A stretch of DNA of 64,000 nt from JANRIG01 sp033765235 (GCA_033765235.1 JANRIG010000009.1:62001-126000); one strand, 5' to 3'. Shown: positions 9,021-18,545, counted from the first letter of the stretch. Translations and numbers: made by a program. Notes: generated by a model from the sequence alone, not told the origin.

Positions 9021-9944
9021 TTACTTACTGCTCTTATTTTTTAGTATTGCAGTCAACGCAAAAATACTTCCCGGCATTGACATTGCAAAATCAAATATTC
9101 TGGCTACTATAAAATACATTGCTACCGAACCAAATCCGGATAAGTTAAACAATATTTGTGCTGTGTTTTCTCGTACACCAATTGATGCTACTGCAATGGG
9201 CAGATAATCTAATATTACCATCACCGGAATGTTTTGTAAAAAGTAAAAAAAAGGTATATTTGAGTGCATAAAATACGAAATGGTAAAGTAAAAACAGATA
9301 CCATTCAGTAATATTAATATCGCAATAAAAAATTGATATACGTAAAATGTGTATTTAATCATCCTCAGTTTTTTATACACACGTAATATACGATATCTGT
9401 ATTTGCTAAATAATATCCAACAAACTATGGCAGAAAGGATAATTAAGAATACTAATATAGCCAAAATTATTGTATTTATTTGCAAGTACACTAATAGACC
9501 CGCCCCAAATGTTAAAGCAAATAGTAAAGTTATTAATAATGAGCTGATTTTATCTGCAATAAGTAAAACCGCTACTCTTATTGTACTACCCCCTGTATAT
9601 TTTTTTAGGTAATAATATTTGAATATTTCCATGCCTGTGCCACTGGGAAGCATATAAGTAGCAAAAAGTCCAGAATAGTTTATTTTGACACAATCAACAA
9701 ATTTTATATCAATACTTGCATTCCTATATAAGTTATAACTCTTAATAGATAGTAGTAATAAATGCTGTAACCAAATAATAAAAATTATTATTGTCTCATA
9801 ATAATTAAATCTAAAAAATAATGCCGGTAATGTATTTATGTCAAATTTACTTTTATTAAGGAAATAAATAATTAATGCTGTAGAAAGTGTGATGAATATT
9901 AAGGCTTTAAAAATATCTTGAAAAAAACGAATTTTCGAAAACAA
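9021..9944 (-). CDS. LPG-synthase-TM / flippase-like membrane protein
   Basis: A 307-residue protein with about eight helices, matching the membrane domain found in lysylphosphatidylglycerol synthase and in many stand-alone proteins of glycan clusters. Typical segments are the SGLFATYMLPSGTGMEIFKYYYL region, corresponding to the PG..gE..r family motif, and the late SIGVRENTAQILF. The only in-frame start I can find is TTG at 9944, because a stop codon lies two codons upstream. It begins the minus-strand unit with the GT2 and GT-C genes. A role in lipid or lipid-linked sugar movement is inferred from family and neighbours. Confidence 0.75.
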   Translation of the reverse strand: MFSKIRFFQDIFKALIFITLSTALIIYFLNKSKFDINTLPALFFRFNYYETIIIFIIWLQHLLLLSIKSYNLYRNASIDIKFVDCVKINYSGLFATYMLPSGTGMEIFKYYYLKKYTGGSTIRVAVLLIADKISSLLITLLFALTFGAGLLVYLQINTIILAILVFLIILSAIVCWILFSKYRYRILRVYKKLRMIKYTFYVYQFFIAILILLNGICFYFTISYFMHSNIPFFYFLQNIPVMVILDYLPIAVASIGVRENTAQILFNLSGFGSVAMYFIVARIFDFAMSMPGSIFALTAILKNKSSK

Positions 9945-10057
9945 AGTACTAATTTATTGACAAATATTGTGTATTTTTGTTGATTTATTAATCATATCTG
10001 TACAAATTTTTGAAATATATCAAAATCTAATTAACTTCGTATTTAATATATCATGTT

Positions 10058-10894
10058 ATGAATAGAAATCAAATTATTGAAGCAATAAAAAAAAAAATAA
10101 TCGAAAATAAAAATGATATCATATCGCAATGGAATACAAAACATGCCGATTTTGATACCAGATACTTTATATTGGATGATTTGTTGCCTGCACAATTTAT
10201 TAAAGAATATGTAAATCATTTGCCAAGCAAAGAAGAACTTTTGCTTAAAGAATCTATACGCGAAAGAAAGCGAGTAGGTGTAGATGTGCATAAGTATAAC
10301 CCGATAGTTGGAGATGTATTATTAGCATTTCAAGACAAAGAAATAATAGATGAAATTACTGAAATAACAAACATAGAAGGAATGGAGCCAGACCCTACCT
10401 TCTATGCCAGTGGCATTTCAATAATGGAAAATAATGATTTTTTGAACCCCCATTTAGATAATTCTCACGATGGTGACCAAGAAAGATATAGAGTGATAAA
10501 TTTGCTATATTATGTAACTCCGGATTGGAATATAGAAAATGGAGGAAATTTGGAATTATGGGATATAAATGTATCAAAACCTACCGAAATTCACTCAAAA
10601 TTCAATAGACTTGTAGTTATGGAAACTACAAATTACAGCTATCACTCCGTAAATAAAGTAAAAACAAATGGAAGGAGGGTATGTGTGTCAAATTATTATT
10701 TTAGCCGATCTTCAAGTAATTCAGAAAATTATAAACATATAACCACTTTTACAGGACGCCCCGAAGAGCCTCTCAAAAAGTTAGCATTAGGATTAACAGA
10801 TGGTTTTTTGCTCAAATATGCTGCTAAATTTTTTCCAACATTGGTCAAAAACAATAAGCATAGAATAAAATCTAGCAATGTAAAAAAGCAATAA
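10058..10894 (+). CDS. 2OG-Fe(II) oxygenase (prolyl-4-hydroxylase-like)
   Basis: A 278-residue oxygenase. The iron ligands are seen as His132 and Asp134 (NPHLDNSHDG) and His196 (YSYHSVNKV), with Arg206 or Arg207 positioned to bind 2-oxoglutarate; the strand ENGGNLELWD is also usual for this superfamily. The protein uses Fe(II) and 2-oxoglutarate to hydroxylate a substrate that I cannot name. An N-terminal helix of about 25 residues precedes the catalytic fold. It lies at the edge of the polysaccharide region and converges on prfA. It could act on a lipid, a sugar nucleotide or a protein. Confidence 0.75.
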   Translation: MNRNQIIEAIKKKIIENKNDIISQWNTKHADFDTRYFILDDLLPAQFIKEYVNHLPSKEELLLKESIRERKRVGVDVHKYNPIVGDVLLAFQDKEIIDEITEITNIEGMEPDPTFYASGISIMENNDFLNPHLDNSHDGDQERYRVINLLYYVTPDWNIENGGNLELWDINVSKPTEIHSKFNRLVVMETTNYSYHSVNKVKTNGRRVCVSNYYFSRSSSNSENYKHITTFTGRPEEPLKKLALGLTDGFLLKYAAKFFPTLVKNNKHRIKSSNVKKQ

Positions 10895-10917
10895 TAAAAA
10901 AATTACAATAGGTTCCA

Positions 10918-12006
10918 TCACTCCACCAGCGCACCTTCTTTCATTTTTTCGGCATTTTCAGCTATTCGCAGGTTTTCTATAAAGTCATCTATACCTCCGT
11001 CCATCACAGCGGGCAGGTTGTACACGGTGTATCCTATGCGGTGGTCGGTCACTCGGCTTTGGGGATAGTTGTAGGTGCGTATCTTGTCAGACCTGTCGCC
11101 GGAGCCTACCATGAGTCTGCGCTGCGAGCCCACCTCTTCGTTGTGCTTCTCAAGCTCTACCTCATATATGCGCGAGCGCAACACTGATAGTGCTTTCTCA
11201 AAATTTTTGATCTGCGAGCGCTCATCTTGGCACTGTACCACTATGCCTGTGGGTATGTGGGTGAGCCTCACGGCTGAGTAGGTAGTATTTACAGATTGCC
11301 CACCTGCGCCAGATGAGCAATAGGTGTCTTTGCGCACATCGTTCATGTTTATGTTTACTTCTACCTCGTCCATCTCGGGTAGTGCAGCCACACTGGCTGC
11401 TGAGGTATGTATGCGCCCTTGGGCTTCGGTAGCGGGCACTCGCTGCACGCGGTGCACACCAGATTCAAATTTGAGTTTGCCATACACGTCGTCGCCTTGC
11501 ACTTGGCATATTATCTCTTTGTATCCTCCTGCGCTGCCCTCCGAGAAGTCGAGTAATGACATTTTCCAGCCTTTTTTGTCGCAAAAGCGCTGATACATTC
11601 TAAACAAGTCGCCGGCAAATATAGATGCCTCGTCGCCACCTGTGCCTGCGCGTATTTCTAATATTACATTTTTGCTGTCATTAGGGTCTTTGGGTATGAG
11701 CATTTCTTTTATCTCTGCTTCTATCGTATCTTTTTTGAGTGCAAGCTCGTCCAGTTCTGTTTTGGCAAGTTCTCTAAAGTCTTCATCTGTCTCTGTGTTT
11801 AGTATTTCTTTGGCAGAGTCTATATTGTCGAGCAGGGATTTGTATTTTTCGTGTATTTTTACCAACTTTTCCAGCTCTTTGTACTCTTTGCTCATGGCTG
11901 TATATTTTTTAATATCTTTCATGGCATCAGGCAGCATGATGAAGTCTGATACCTCATCGAACCGTTGCTTTATGGCTTCTAATTTGTCTATCATAGTCTC
12001 AATCAA
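10918..12006 (-). CDS. prfA: peptide chain release factor 1
   Basis: A 362-residue class I release factor, normal in length. The GGQ peptidyl-hydrolysis motif is at residues 235-237 (SSGAGGQSVN). The PAT tripeptide at 191-193, which reads UAG/UAA, identifies it as RF1 rather than RF2. The N-terminal coiled-coil domain 1 and the C-terminal QSRVTDHRIG are as expected. M1 and M5 are both possible starts. A TATCTTTG -7 box lies 5 bases before the start, which would give a very short leader. The gene is divergent from an outer-membrane barrel gene. Confidence 0.96.
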   Translation of the reverse strand: MIETMIDKLEAIKQRFDEVSDFIMLPDAMKDIKKYTAMSKEYKELEKLVKIHEKYKSLLDNIDSAKEILNTETDEDFRELAKTELDELALKKDTIEAEIKEMLIPKDPNDSKNVILEIRAGTGGDEASIFAGDLFRMYQRFCDKKGWKMSLLDFSEGSAGGYKEIICQVQGDDVYGKLKFESGVHRVQRVPATEAQGRIHTSAASVAALPEMDEVEVNINMNDVRKDTYCSSGAGGQSVNTTYSAVRLTHIPTGIVVQCQDERSQIKNFEKALSVLRSRIYEVELEKHNEEVGSQRRLMVGSGDRSDKIRTYNYPQSRVTDHRIGYTVYNLPAVMDGGIDDFIENLRIAENAEKMKEGALVE

Positions 12007-12010
12007 AATG

Positions 12011-12018
12011 CAAAGATA
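12011..12018 (-). promoter_or_regulatory. -7 box of prfA
   Basis: On the minus strand this reads TATCTTTG, an exact match to TAnnTTTG. A TTTG lies 16 bases upstream on the same strand (CAAA on the plus strand near 12035), a spacing slightly shorter than usual. If used, the transcript begins within a few bases of the prfA start codon, which favours the second Met at residue 5 or near-leaderless translation. Confidence 0.4.
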
Positions 12019-12048
12019 TTAAAATTTTCTGTGCCAAATTTTTATACT

Positions 12049-12056
12049 TACATTTG
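12049..12056 (+). promoter_or_regulatory. -7 box of the outer-membrane barrel gene
   Basis: TACATTTG is an exact TAnnTTTG match. It implies a transcript starting near 12062, after the TTG (12054) and GTG (12060) codons, and so argues for translation from the TTG at 12096. No convincing -33 TTTG is visible. Confidence 0.45.
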
Positions 12057-12095
12057 CATGTGAGTGTAAAACATAAATTGCTTGGTCAAAGTTTC

Positions 12096-13226
12096 TTGAA
12101 AAAATACTATTTATTAACCTTATTCCTTATATTATCAGCCTCCGGCTATGCACAAACTGTGGGCGACAAGCTAGACTCGCTCAAGGCTAAGCGCAAAAAT
12201 AGCTTTCTGGTAGTACCACTTGTGTTCTCTACGCCCGAAACCAATTGGGCATTTGGCTTAGCAGGTGCATATATATTCAAAACCAACAAGTTAGACACCA
12301 TGTTGCGTACTTCTACAGTGCCCTTTGGATTTACCTACACCGTGCGCGACCAGTTTATAGCTGCACTTGGAGGTAATATATTTACCCCCAAAGAAAGATT
12401 TATTATAAGGTTCGAAAACTCTTTCAGCAAGTTTCCCGACTATTTTTGGGGTATAGGTAATAGTACAATGAAACGTGAGCAGGAGTTTTACTCATTTACC
12501 CAATATTTTATCAATCCTCAGCTTCACAAAAAGGTGTATCGCAATGTGTTTGTAGGTGGCAGCTGGGATTTTCAGGAGGTATTTGACGTACAACGAAACT
12601 TACCACAGGGCGATAGTAATAAAGTACTGCCCAAAAGCTATTTTGAAACTGATAATGTGCTCGGTGCAAACCGATACTATATTTCCGGTCCCGGGCTCAT
12701 ATTCACTTACGACAATCGCACCCATGCCTATATACCTGAAAAAGGTGGTCTATTTAGGGTGAAATATGTACATTTTGATGAGTTTTTTGGCGGTGGGCAT
12801 AGTTTTGACCTTTTGGAGATAGATATACGCAAGTTTCAGCGTATTTATAAAAAACATATTATTGGGTTTCATTCCTATAATTTTTGGTCGTTTGGCGATG
12901 TGCCCTATCGTAGCATGGGCTCGTTGGGAGGCAATAATATTATGCGTGGATACTATCAGGGCAGGTTTCGCGACAAAAAATCCATTGCCGCTCAAATAGA
13001 ATACCGCTACCCTATATGTTGGAGGTTTTCGGGGGTTGCTTTCGCCGGCGTTGGTCAAGTAATGAATGACTTTTCAGACTTTGCATGGCTCAGGTACAAA
13101 TACAGCATAGGAGCGGGTATCAGGTTTAGCATTTTGCCCAAAGAAAAACTCAACCTCAGGTTTGACATTGGCTTTGGCAATGAGAGCTCTGTAAAATACT
13201 ATGTGGTGGTAGCAGAGTCATTTTAA
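12096..13226 (+). CDS. D15/BamA-type outer-membrane barrel without POTRA domains
   Basis: About 376 residues. The first 20 form a signal peptide (LKKYYLLTLFLILSASGYAQ). The rest is a transmembrane beta-barrel of the surface-antigen D15 family, with alternating aromatic strands, the line SLGGNNIMRGYYQGRFRDK (the family's conserved RGY loop), and a C-terminal aromatic residue (final Phe) for Bam recognition. There is no room for POTRA repeats, unlike true BamA. I prefer the TTG start at 12096 because it gives a compact signal peptide and lies downstream of the -7 box; GTG 12060 and TTG 12054 are alternatives. A paralogue lies at 61380-62516. Substrate unknown. Confidence 0.75.
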   Translation: MKKYYLLTLFLILSASGYAQTVGDKLDSLKAKRKNSFLVVPLVFSTPETNWAFGLAGAYIFKTNKLDTMLRTSTVPFGFTYTVRDQFIAALGGNIFTPKERFIIRFENSFSKFPDYFWGIGNSTMKREQEFYSFTQYFINPQLHKKVYRNVFVGGSWDFQEVFDVQRNLPQGDSNKVLPKSYFETDNVLGANRYYISGPGLIFTYDNRTHAYIPEKGGLFRVKYVHFDEFFGGGHSFDLLEIDIRKFQRIYKKHIIGFHSYNFWSFGDVPYRSMGSLGGNNIMRGYYQGRFRDKKSIAAQIEYRYPICWRFSGVAFAGVGQVMNDFSDFAWLRYKYSIGAGIRFSILPKEKLNLRFDIGFGNESSVKYYVVVAESF

Positions 13227-13242
13227 TAACGTACATAGTATA

Positions 13243-13623
13243 TTATTTTCTTTTATTCAGATGTTTTGACAGGCTCAAGTCATCATTTATTGCAATACTT
13301 TCATATATGTAGTCTTGCAGCATAGTTGCATATTCAGGTGTGATATTTTGTAAAAATATTTTTCTTACTTGCTTAGTGTCTATATTGCTGTGAAACAACT
13401 TATTAGGGTCTGAGTGCAAATGTCCGTTGCATAAGCCTATATATACTTTGTGTGCATGCACATTGATATATAACAAATAACCTTTGTAGGTGTAAAAGGG
13501 ACATTTGTACATATATTTTTCGGCAATGTCAGGGGATGTGTTTTTTATGATTTTTCTTATTTTTTCAATCAATATGCGGTTTTCAGGGGTTTGCAGTGCT
13601 ACAAATTCATTTATGGAGTTCAT
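13243..13623 (-). CDS. DUF1801 family protein (YdhG-like)
   Basis: A 126-residue cytoplasmic protein of the frataxin-like DUF1801/YdhG fold. Diagnostic segments are an N-terminal helix followed by PDIAEKYMYKCPFYTYKGYLLYINVHAHKVYIGLCNG. Some family members are described as iron chaperones, others are uncharacterised, so I give no function. Its start overlaps the stop of the ABC ATPase gene by 4 bases, which indicates translational coupling to that gene. Confidence 0.75.
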   Translation of the reverse strand: MNSINEFVALQTPENRILIEKIRKIIKNTSPDIAEKYMYKCPFYTYKGYLLYINVHAHKVYIGLCNGHLHSDPNKLFHSNIDTKQVRKIFLQNITPEYATMLQDYIYESIAINDDLSLSKHLNKRK

Positions 13624-14525
13624 GCTTTGGTTATATATTGAAACATTTGCTCGAGTGATTGCTCATGCAGTTTTATTTCCAGCAGGGTGTATCCTGCCTG
13701 TGCACATTGGGTAAAGATATATTCTCTAATATCTGTATAAGTGTCTAATATATAAGTATTTGTATCTATATTTGTAATATTGGCTATATCTTTGTGTTGC
13801 AATTGTGCTATGTCAGCAATATCTTTGAATACTATAGTAATTTTGTAGCCTGTATTTAGTTTTTTTCTTATATTCTCAATATTATCATCGGCTACTATAT
13901 TGCCTTTGTTAATAATTACTACTCTTTTGCAAAGCTCCTGCACCTCTTGCATGATATGGGTAGATATGATTACGGTCTTATTTTGCGCTTCATGTTTTAT
14001 GAGCTGCCTTATTTCTACCAGCTGATTTGGGTCAAATCCATTGGTAGGTTCGTCCAATATCAGTACTTCGGGCTCGTGTATGAGTGCTTGCGCAAGCCCT
14101 ACCCGCTGCTTATATCCTTTGGACAAGCTCCCTATTTTTTTATGCTTTTCTGCAGTAAGACCTACTTTTTCTATGGTGTTTTTTATACTTTTTGTTAATA
14201 TTTCACCTTTCATACTGTACATTTTGCCGGTGTATGACAAAAACTCTTCTACGTACATATTATGATACAGAGGGTTGCTTTCGGGCAGGTAACCTATTTT
14301 TTGCTTTATACGTGTGGGGTCTTCTGCCACATATCTGTCACATACCATGGCAGTGCCTGAGCTTGCTGCCAGATAGCCCGTGAGGATCTTGAGTGTAGTA
14401 GATTTGCCTGCACCGTTTGGTCCTAAAAAGCCTAATATTTCACCCTTGGTTGCAGAGAAGCTTATACCATTGAGCGCAATTTGCTCACCGTATATTTTGC
14501 ACACATTTTCAATCTTTATCGACAT
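13620..14525 (-). CDS. gldA: ABC transporter ATP-binding protein, GldA-like
   Basis: A 301-residue ATPase. Walker A is GPNGAGKST (35-43), the signature motif is LSKGYKQRVGLAQAL, Walker B is VLILDEPTNGFDP, and the switch His is in IISTHIMQEV. The line IGYLPESNPLYHNMYVEEFL resembles GldA, the ATPase of the gliding-motility ABC complex of Bacteroidota, and its relatives. GldF and GldG permease genes are not adjacent, so involvement in gliding is uncertain and a general ABC-2 exporter ATPase is equally possible. The DUF1801 gene follows with a 4-base overlap. Confidence 0.7.
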   Translation of the reverse strand: MSIKIENVCKIYGEQIALNGISFSATKGEILGFLGPNGAGKSTTLKILTGYLAASSGTAMVCDRYVAEDPTRIKQKIGYLPESNPLYHNMYVEEFLSYTGKMYSMKGEILTKSIKNTIEKVGLTAEKHKKIGSLSKGYKQRVGLAQALIHEPEVLILDEPTNGFDPNQLVEIRQLIKHEAQNKTVIISTHIMQEVQELCKRVVIINKGNIVADDNIENIRKKLNTGYKITIVFKDIADIAQLQHKDIANITNIDTNTYILDTYTDIREYIFTQCAQAGYTLLEIKLHEQSLEQMFQYITKA

Positions 14526-14558
14526 TTATTTGTTAATATAGTGCTCGCTTTCAATTTA

Positions 14559-15746
14559 TTAGAATGTTTCGTTTACCCTATGATATATCATAGTTTGGTT
14601 GCCAAATATTTTGGCAAATCCTTTCACATCATCGCCTGTCCATGCATTGTTCATTTCGCCATATTTGCCAAATTTTGACGACATAAGGTCATGCGGCGAG
14701 GATATGCCCAATAGCTTGAAATAGTTTGTATTAAGTTCTACTACTACATTTCCGCTCACGGTGTGTTGAGTGCTCTCGAGGAATGTTTCTATATTGCGCA
14801 TTACAGGGTCTAAAAATTGCCCTTCATGCACCATCATACCATACCAAGTACCCATTTGGTCTTTCCAGTATTGTTGCCATTTTACCAGAGTATGTTTTTC
14901 GAGCAAATGATGTGCTTTGATAATGATAAGTGATGCTGCAGCTTCAAAGCCTACTCTGCCTTTTATACCAATAATAGTATCACCCACATGTATATCTCTG
15001 CCTATGCCATAGGGTGCCGCCAAGTCATTCAAGTAAAGTATAGCCTGCGTAGGATGTTCAAATTTTTTATCGTTTATGGCAGTCAGTTGTCCTCTGTCAA
15101 AGTGTAGTGTTACATTTTCAGGTTTATTTTTGGTGATAGGTGTAGGAAATGCCTCATCGGGCAAATATTTATCTGAGGTGAGGGTTTCTTTGCCTCCTAC
15201 AGAGGTTCCCCACATACCTTTGTTAATTGAGTAGGCTGCCTTTGTCCAGTCTCGAGACACTCCTGCTTTTACCAAATAGGCTATTTCATCTTCACGCGAG
15301 AGTTTTAGTTCACGTATAGGAGTGATAATTTGCACATCGGGTATTAATATATTAAATATCATGTCAAACCGCACTTGGTCGTTACCTGCACCCGTGCTAC
15401 CATGAGCTATATGCCTTACTCCCAATGCTTTGGCATAGTCTGCTATGGCAGTTGCCTGAAACACTCGCTCAGCACTCACAGAGAGTGGGTAAGTATTGTT
15501 GCGGAGCACATTGCCAAAAATAAGGTATTTGATACATTGCTCATAATAAGATTTTATCACAACAATGGTCTTGTGCGATGCAGAGCCCAATTTAAGCGCA
15601 TTTGCTTCAATATTATGAAGTTCATCCTTTGTAAACCCTCCCGTATCTACTATGGCTGTATGCACTTCATAGCCTTTTTCTATTAGATATTTCACACAAA
15701 ATGAGGTGTCTAACCCACCTGAGAATGCTAATAATACTTTTGTCAT
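14559..15746 (-). CDS. argG: argininosuccinate synthase
   Basis: A 395-residue enzyme of arginine synthesis that joins citrulline and aspartate at the cost of ATP. The PP-loop is AFSGGLDTS (residues 7-15); SVSAERVFQATAIADYAKALG and HGSTGAGNDQVRFD are the citrulline and ATP site segments, and SINKGMWGTSVGG follows as expected. Length is normal. No other arg genes are seen in the window, so the gene stands alone here between gldA-like and hslU. The upstream region contains a TATATTCG near-match to a -7 box on the minus strand. Confidence 0.93.
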   Translation of the reverse strand: MTKVLLAFSGGLDTSFCVKYLIEKGYEVHTAIVDTGGFTKDELHNIEANALKLGSASHKTIVVIKSYYEQCIKYLIFGNVLRNNTYPLSVSAERVFQATAIADYAKALGVRHIAHGSTGAGNDQVRFDMIFNILIPDVQIITPIRELKLSREDEIAYLVKAGVSRDWTKAAYSINKGMWGTSVGGKETLTSDKYLPDEAFPTPITKNKPENVTLHFDRGQLTAINDKKFEHPTQAILYLNDLAAPYGIGRDIHVGDTIIGIKGRVGFEAAASLIIIKAHHLLEKHTLVKWQQYWKDQMGTWYGMMVHEGQFLDPVMRNIETFLESTQHTVSGNVVVELNTNYFKLLGISSPHDLMSSKFGKYGEMNNAWTGDDVKGFAKIFGNQTMIYHRVNETF

Positions 15747-15879
15747 AACCGTTCATATAGTATGGTTGCGAATATATAAAAAATGTAATGATGCCGATGA
15801 AAATAAGTATTCATAAAATATTATTTTTGTTATTTTAATGTAATATTATATAATAATACGTAGGCTAATGTTATACAAA

Positions 15880-15911
15880 TTGGCATTTCACACCATATGT
15901 GACTATATTTG
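15880..15911 (+). promoter_or_regulatory. promoter of hslU
   Basis: The -7 box TATATTTG at 15904-15911 is an exact TAnnTTTG match, and TTGG at 15880-15883 is a possible -33 element 20 bases upstream. Between them lies a small dyad, TCACA-N5-TGTGA (15888-15902), which could be an operator or chance. The start codon of hslU is 20 bases downstream of the -7 box. Confidence 0.55.
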
Positions 15912-15930
15912 CAGCTTGAAATAATATTAA

Positions 15931-17343
15931 ATGGATAACTTACTCACCCCAAGGCAGATAGTACAGGAGCTTGACAAATACATCGTAGGGCAACATGATG
16001 CAAAAAAAAATGTGGCCATTGCCTTGCGAAACCGCTGGCGCAGAATGCATACAGACGACGAAATAAAAAAAGAAATTATTCCTAATAACATACTCATGAT
16101 AGGTCCTACGGGAGTGGGCAAAACCGAAATTGCACGCCGTCTTGCCAAACTTGCAGATGCACCTTTTGTGAAAGTAGAAGCCTCAAAATTTACAGAAGTA
16201 GGCTACGTAGGGCGCGATGTAGAGGGCATGGTACGCGACCTGGCAGAGCAAGCAGTGAATATGGTGAAATTGCAACGCAAAGAAATAGTAAAACAAAAAG
16301 CAGCCGACGCTGTAGAACAGGCATTGCTCGATTTGCTCATTCCACCTATACATCAACCCGAAAAAAAGAAAACCAAAATACATGTGAATGGCATAGAAGT
16401 ACCCACCTTTGAATCTGCTACTGACCCTACTACCCTGAGCGATATAGAACTAAACCAAAAAACCAGAGAAAAATTTTTGATAAAGCTTCGCAATGGCGAA
16501 CTGGAAGATAAAAAAGTAGAAATAGAAGTATCGCAACCAGCTGCAAATGTAGGGATACTGGGTCCACAAGGTATAGATGAGCAAGCCATGCAGGGGTTGC
16601 AAGATATGCTGCAAGGCATGGTACCCAAAAAATCAAAGAAAAGAAAAATACCTGTATCTGAAGCGCGAAAAATACTGCTTGAAGAGGAAATGACAAAACT
16701 TATTGACATGGAGGATGTAAAAAGTGAAGCATTGGCCAAAGCAGAAAACTCCGGTATTATATTCATAGATGAGATAGATAAAATAGCGCGCAGCGGTGGC
16801 AAAGGCAGTGGTGCAGATGTGAGCCGTGAGGGTGTGCAGCGCGATCTGCTACCTATTGTAGAAGGCAGTGCTGTAAATACACGCTACGGAGTGCTCAATA
16901 CAGACCATATTCTATTCATTGCAGCAGGTGCATTTCATGTATCTAAGCCCGCAGACCTCATACCTGAGTTGCAAGGCAGATTTCCTATCAGAGTAGAGTT
17001 GCAAAGCCTTACTAAGGACGATTTTGTACAAATATTAAAAACCCCAAAAAACTCACTCACCAAGCAGTATATTGCCATGCTCAAAGCAGAAGGCGTACAT
17101 CTAAGTTTTGAAGATAGTGCCATAGAAAGAATATCTGAAATAGCTGCCCATGTGAATGCACAAGTAGAAAATATAGGTGCACGCAGACTTCATACCGTGA
17201 TGAGCACCCTGCTCAATACCTTTATGTATGACATACCCGACGTGCTTGGTGCCGGCAACACCATAGTGATAAATGACAAGTTGGTAGACGAAAAGTTAAA
17301 CAATTTGGTGAAAGACAAAGACTTGAGCAGGTATATATTGTAA
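15931..17343 (+). CDS. hslU: ATP-dependent protease ATPase subunit HslU
   Basis: A 470-residue AAA+ unfoldase. Walker A is GPTGVGKT (58-65), the pore loop is GYVG (91-94), an intermediate I-domain spans roughly residues 110-245, and Walker B is IIFIDEIDKIA. The C-terminal SRYIL tail is the part that docks into and activates the HslV peptidase. HslU unfolds substrates for HslV in the cytoplasm, particularly after heat stress. hslV is not adjacent here, unlike in many bacteria, and must be elsewhere if present. A good Bacteroidota promoter precedes the gene. Confidence 0.95.
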   Translation: MDNLLTPRQIVQELDKYIVGQHDAKKNVAIALRNRWRRMHTDDEIKKEIIPNNILMIGPTGVGKTEIARRLAKLADAPFVKVEASKFTEVGYVGRDVEGMVRDLAEQAVNMVKLQRKEIVKQKAADAVEQALLDLLIPPIHQPEKKKTKIHVNGIEVPTFESATDPTTLSDIELNQKTREKFLIKLRNGELEDKKVEIEVSQPAANVGILGPQGIDEQAMQGLQDMLQGMVPKKSKKRKIPVSEARKILLEEEMTKLIDMEDVKSEALAKAENSGIIFIDEIDKIARSGGKGSGADVSREGVQRDLLPIVEGSAVNTRYGVLNTDHILFIAAGAFHVSKPADLIPELQGRFPIRVELQSLTKDDFVQILKTPKNSLTKQYIAMLKAEGVHLSFEDSAIERISEIAAHVNAQVENIGARRLHTVMSTLLNTFMYDIPDVLGAGNTIVINDKLVDEKLNNLVKDKDLSRYIL

Positions 17344-17534
17344 TTTTTTTTACATCAGAGCAGCTAGTTTCCATATCAGTTTAGCTGCCCTGCCCTATAA
17401 CCCTACATAACCACACCAAATACTAAAAGTAGAAAATTATACAATATTTTATTTTCATACCAATATGTGAATACATTATATGATATTAATATCTATAATT
17501 GTAGCATTGCAAAAAGAACTATAAGTAATATAAT

Positions 17535-18545
17535 TTGATATCTAAAAAAGTACTTACCACCAATGTAGCTGTGATAGGCGGAGGCAGTTGGGCTACCGCA
17601 TTGGTAAAAATACTTTGCGAAAACGATGTAAAAGTAAAGTGGTGGCTGCGCAACAGCGAAAGTGTAAACTATGTCAAGCATTTTCATCACAACCCCAAGT
17701 ACCTGAGCGATGTACAACTCAATATGCGCAAGGTAAAGCCTGACAACAACATCAAAAAAGTAGTACAAGAGACAGACTATGTGATACTTGCAGTGCCATC
17801 AGCATTTGTAAAAGAAGCACTCAAGCCACTAAAGTCCGATGAGCTAAAAGGGCGGGTAATAGTATCAGGCATAAAAGGAATAATACCTGCATCAAATATG
17901 CTCATTACTGATTATCTTGAAAGAGAGTATTATCTGCACGAAGAAGATATGTGTGTGATAGGCGGTCCGTGTCATTCAGAGGAGGTGGCCCTTGAAAAAC
18001 AGTCATATCTCACAGTAGGTTGCAAAGACTATAACAATGCCATACAGTTTAGCAACCTGCTCACATGCAGGTATGTGAAGTGCAATGCCATTACAGATGT
18101 GGCAGGAATAGAATATTGTGCCATTATGAAAAATATTATATCTATTCTCACCGGAATAGTACATGGGTTAGGTTATGGCGACAATTTCATTGCTGTGCTC
18201 ATATCCAATGCCATGCAAGAGGTAAAAAAATTTCTCGACACCGCACATCCTTCGCAGCGCGACCTTTTTGCATCAGCATACTTGGGCGATTTGTTAGTCA
18301 CTTCCTATTCTCAATTTAGTCGCAACCGCATGTTTGGCAGTATGCTTGGCAGAGGTTACTCCGTGAAGGCTGCACATGTAGAGATGAATATGATAGCTGA
18401 GGGCTACTATGCTGTGAAAAGTATGATGGACATTGTAAAAAGATATGATGCAGACATGCCTATATTGCGCGGAGTATATCATATATTGTATGAAAAAGTG
18501 AGCCCCGCTACTGAGATACAAATATTGAAAAACCTACTGAAGTGA
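17535..18545 (+). CDS. gpsA: glycerol-3-phosphate dehydrogenase [NAD(P)+]
   Basis: A 336-residue cytoplasmic enzyme that reduces dihydroxyacetone phosphate to sn-glycerol 3-phosphate for phospholipid synthesis. The N-terminal dinucleotide-binding loop is VAVIGGGSWATALVK, and AVPSAFVKEAL, VIGGPCHSEEVALEK, VAGIEYCAIMKNI (catalytic Lys) and the late MLGRGYSV follow in family order. The only plausible start is TTG at 17535; no in-frame ATG precedes the glycine loop. A MerR-type regulator gene follows 6 bases after the stop, so the two may be co-transcribed. Confidence 0.9.
   Translation: MISKKVLTTNVAVIGGGSWATALVKILCENDVKVKWWLRNSESVNYVKHFHHNPKYLSDVQLNMRKVKPDNNIKKVVQETDYVILAVPSAFVKEALKPLKSDELKGRVIVSGIKGIIPASNMLITDYLEREYYLHEEDMCVIGGPCHSEEVALEKQSYLTVGCKDYNNAIQFSNLLTCRYVKCNAITDVAGIEYCAIMKNIISILTGIVHGLGYGDNFIAVLISNAMQEVKKFLDTAHPSQRDLFASAYLGDLLVTSYSQFSRNRMFGSMLGRGYSVKAAHVEMNMIAEGYYAVKSMMDIVKRYDADMPILRGVYHILYEKVSPATEIQILKNLLK

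Noticed and set aside
15888..15902. TCACA-N5-TGTGA dyad in the hslU promoter as a CRP-type site
   Set aside because: The half-sites are in the opposite order to the CRP consensus (TGTGA-N6-TCACA) and the arms are short.
17360..17388. GCAGCTA/TAGCTGC stem after hslU
   Set aside because: Only 7 pairs around a 15-base loop and no T-tract, so not called a terminator.
17482..17493. 12-base palindrome GATATTAATATC upstream of gpsA
   Set aside because: Pure AT alternation with short GC ends is common by chance in this base composition, and no promoter boxes frame it.
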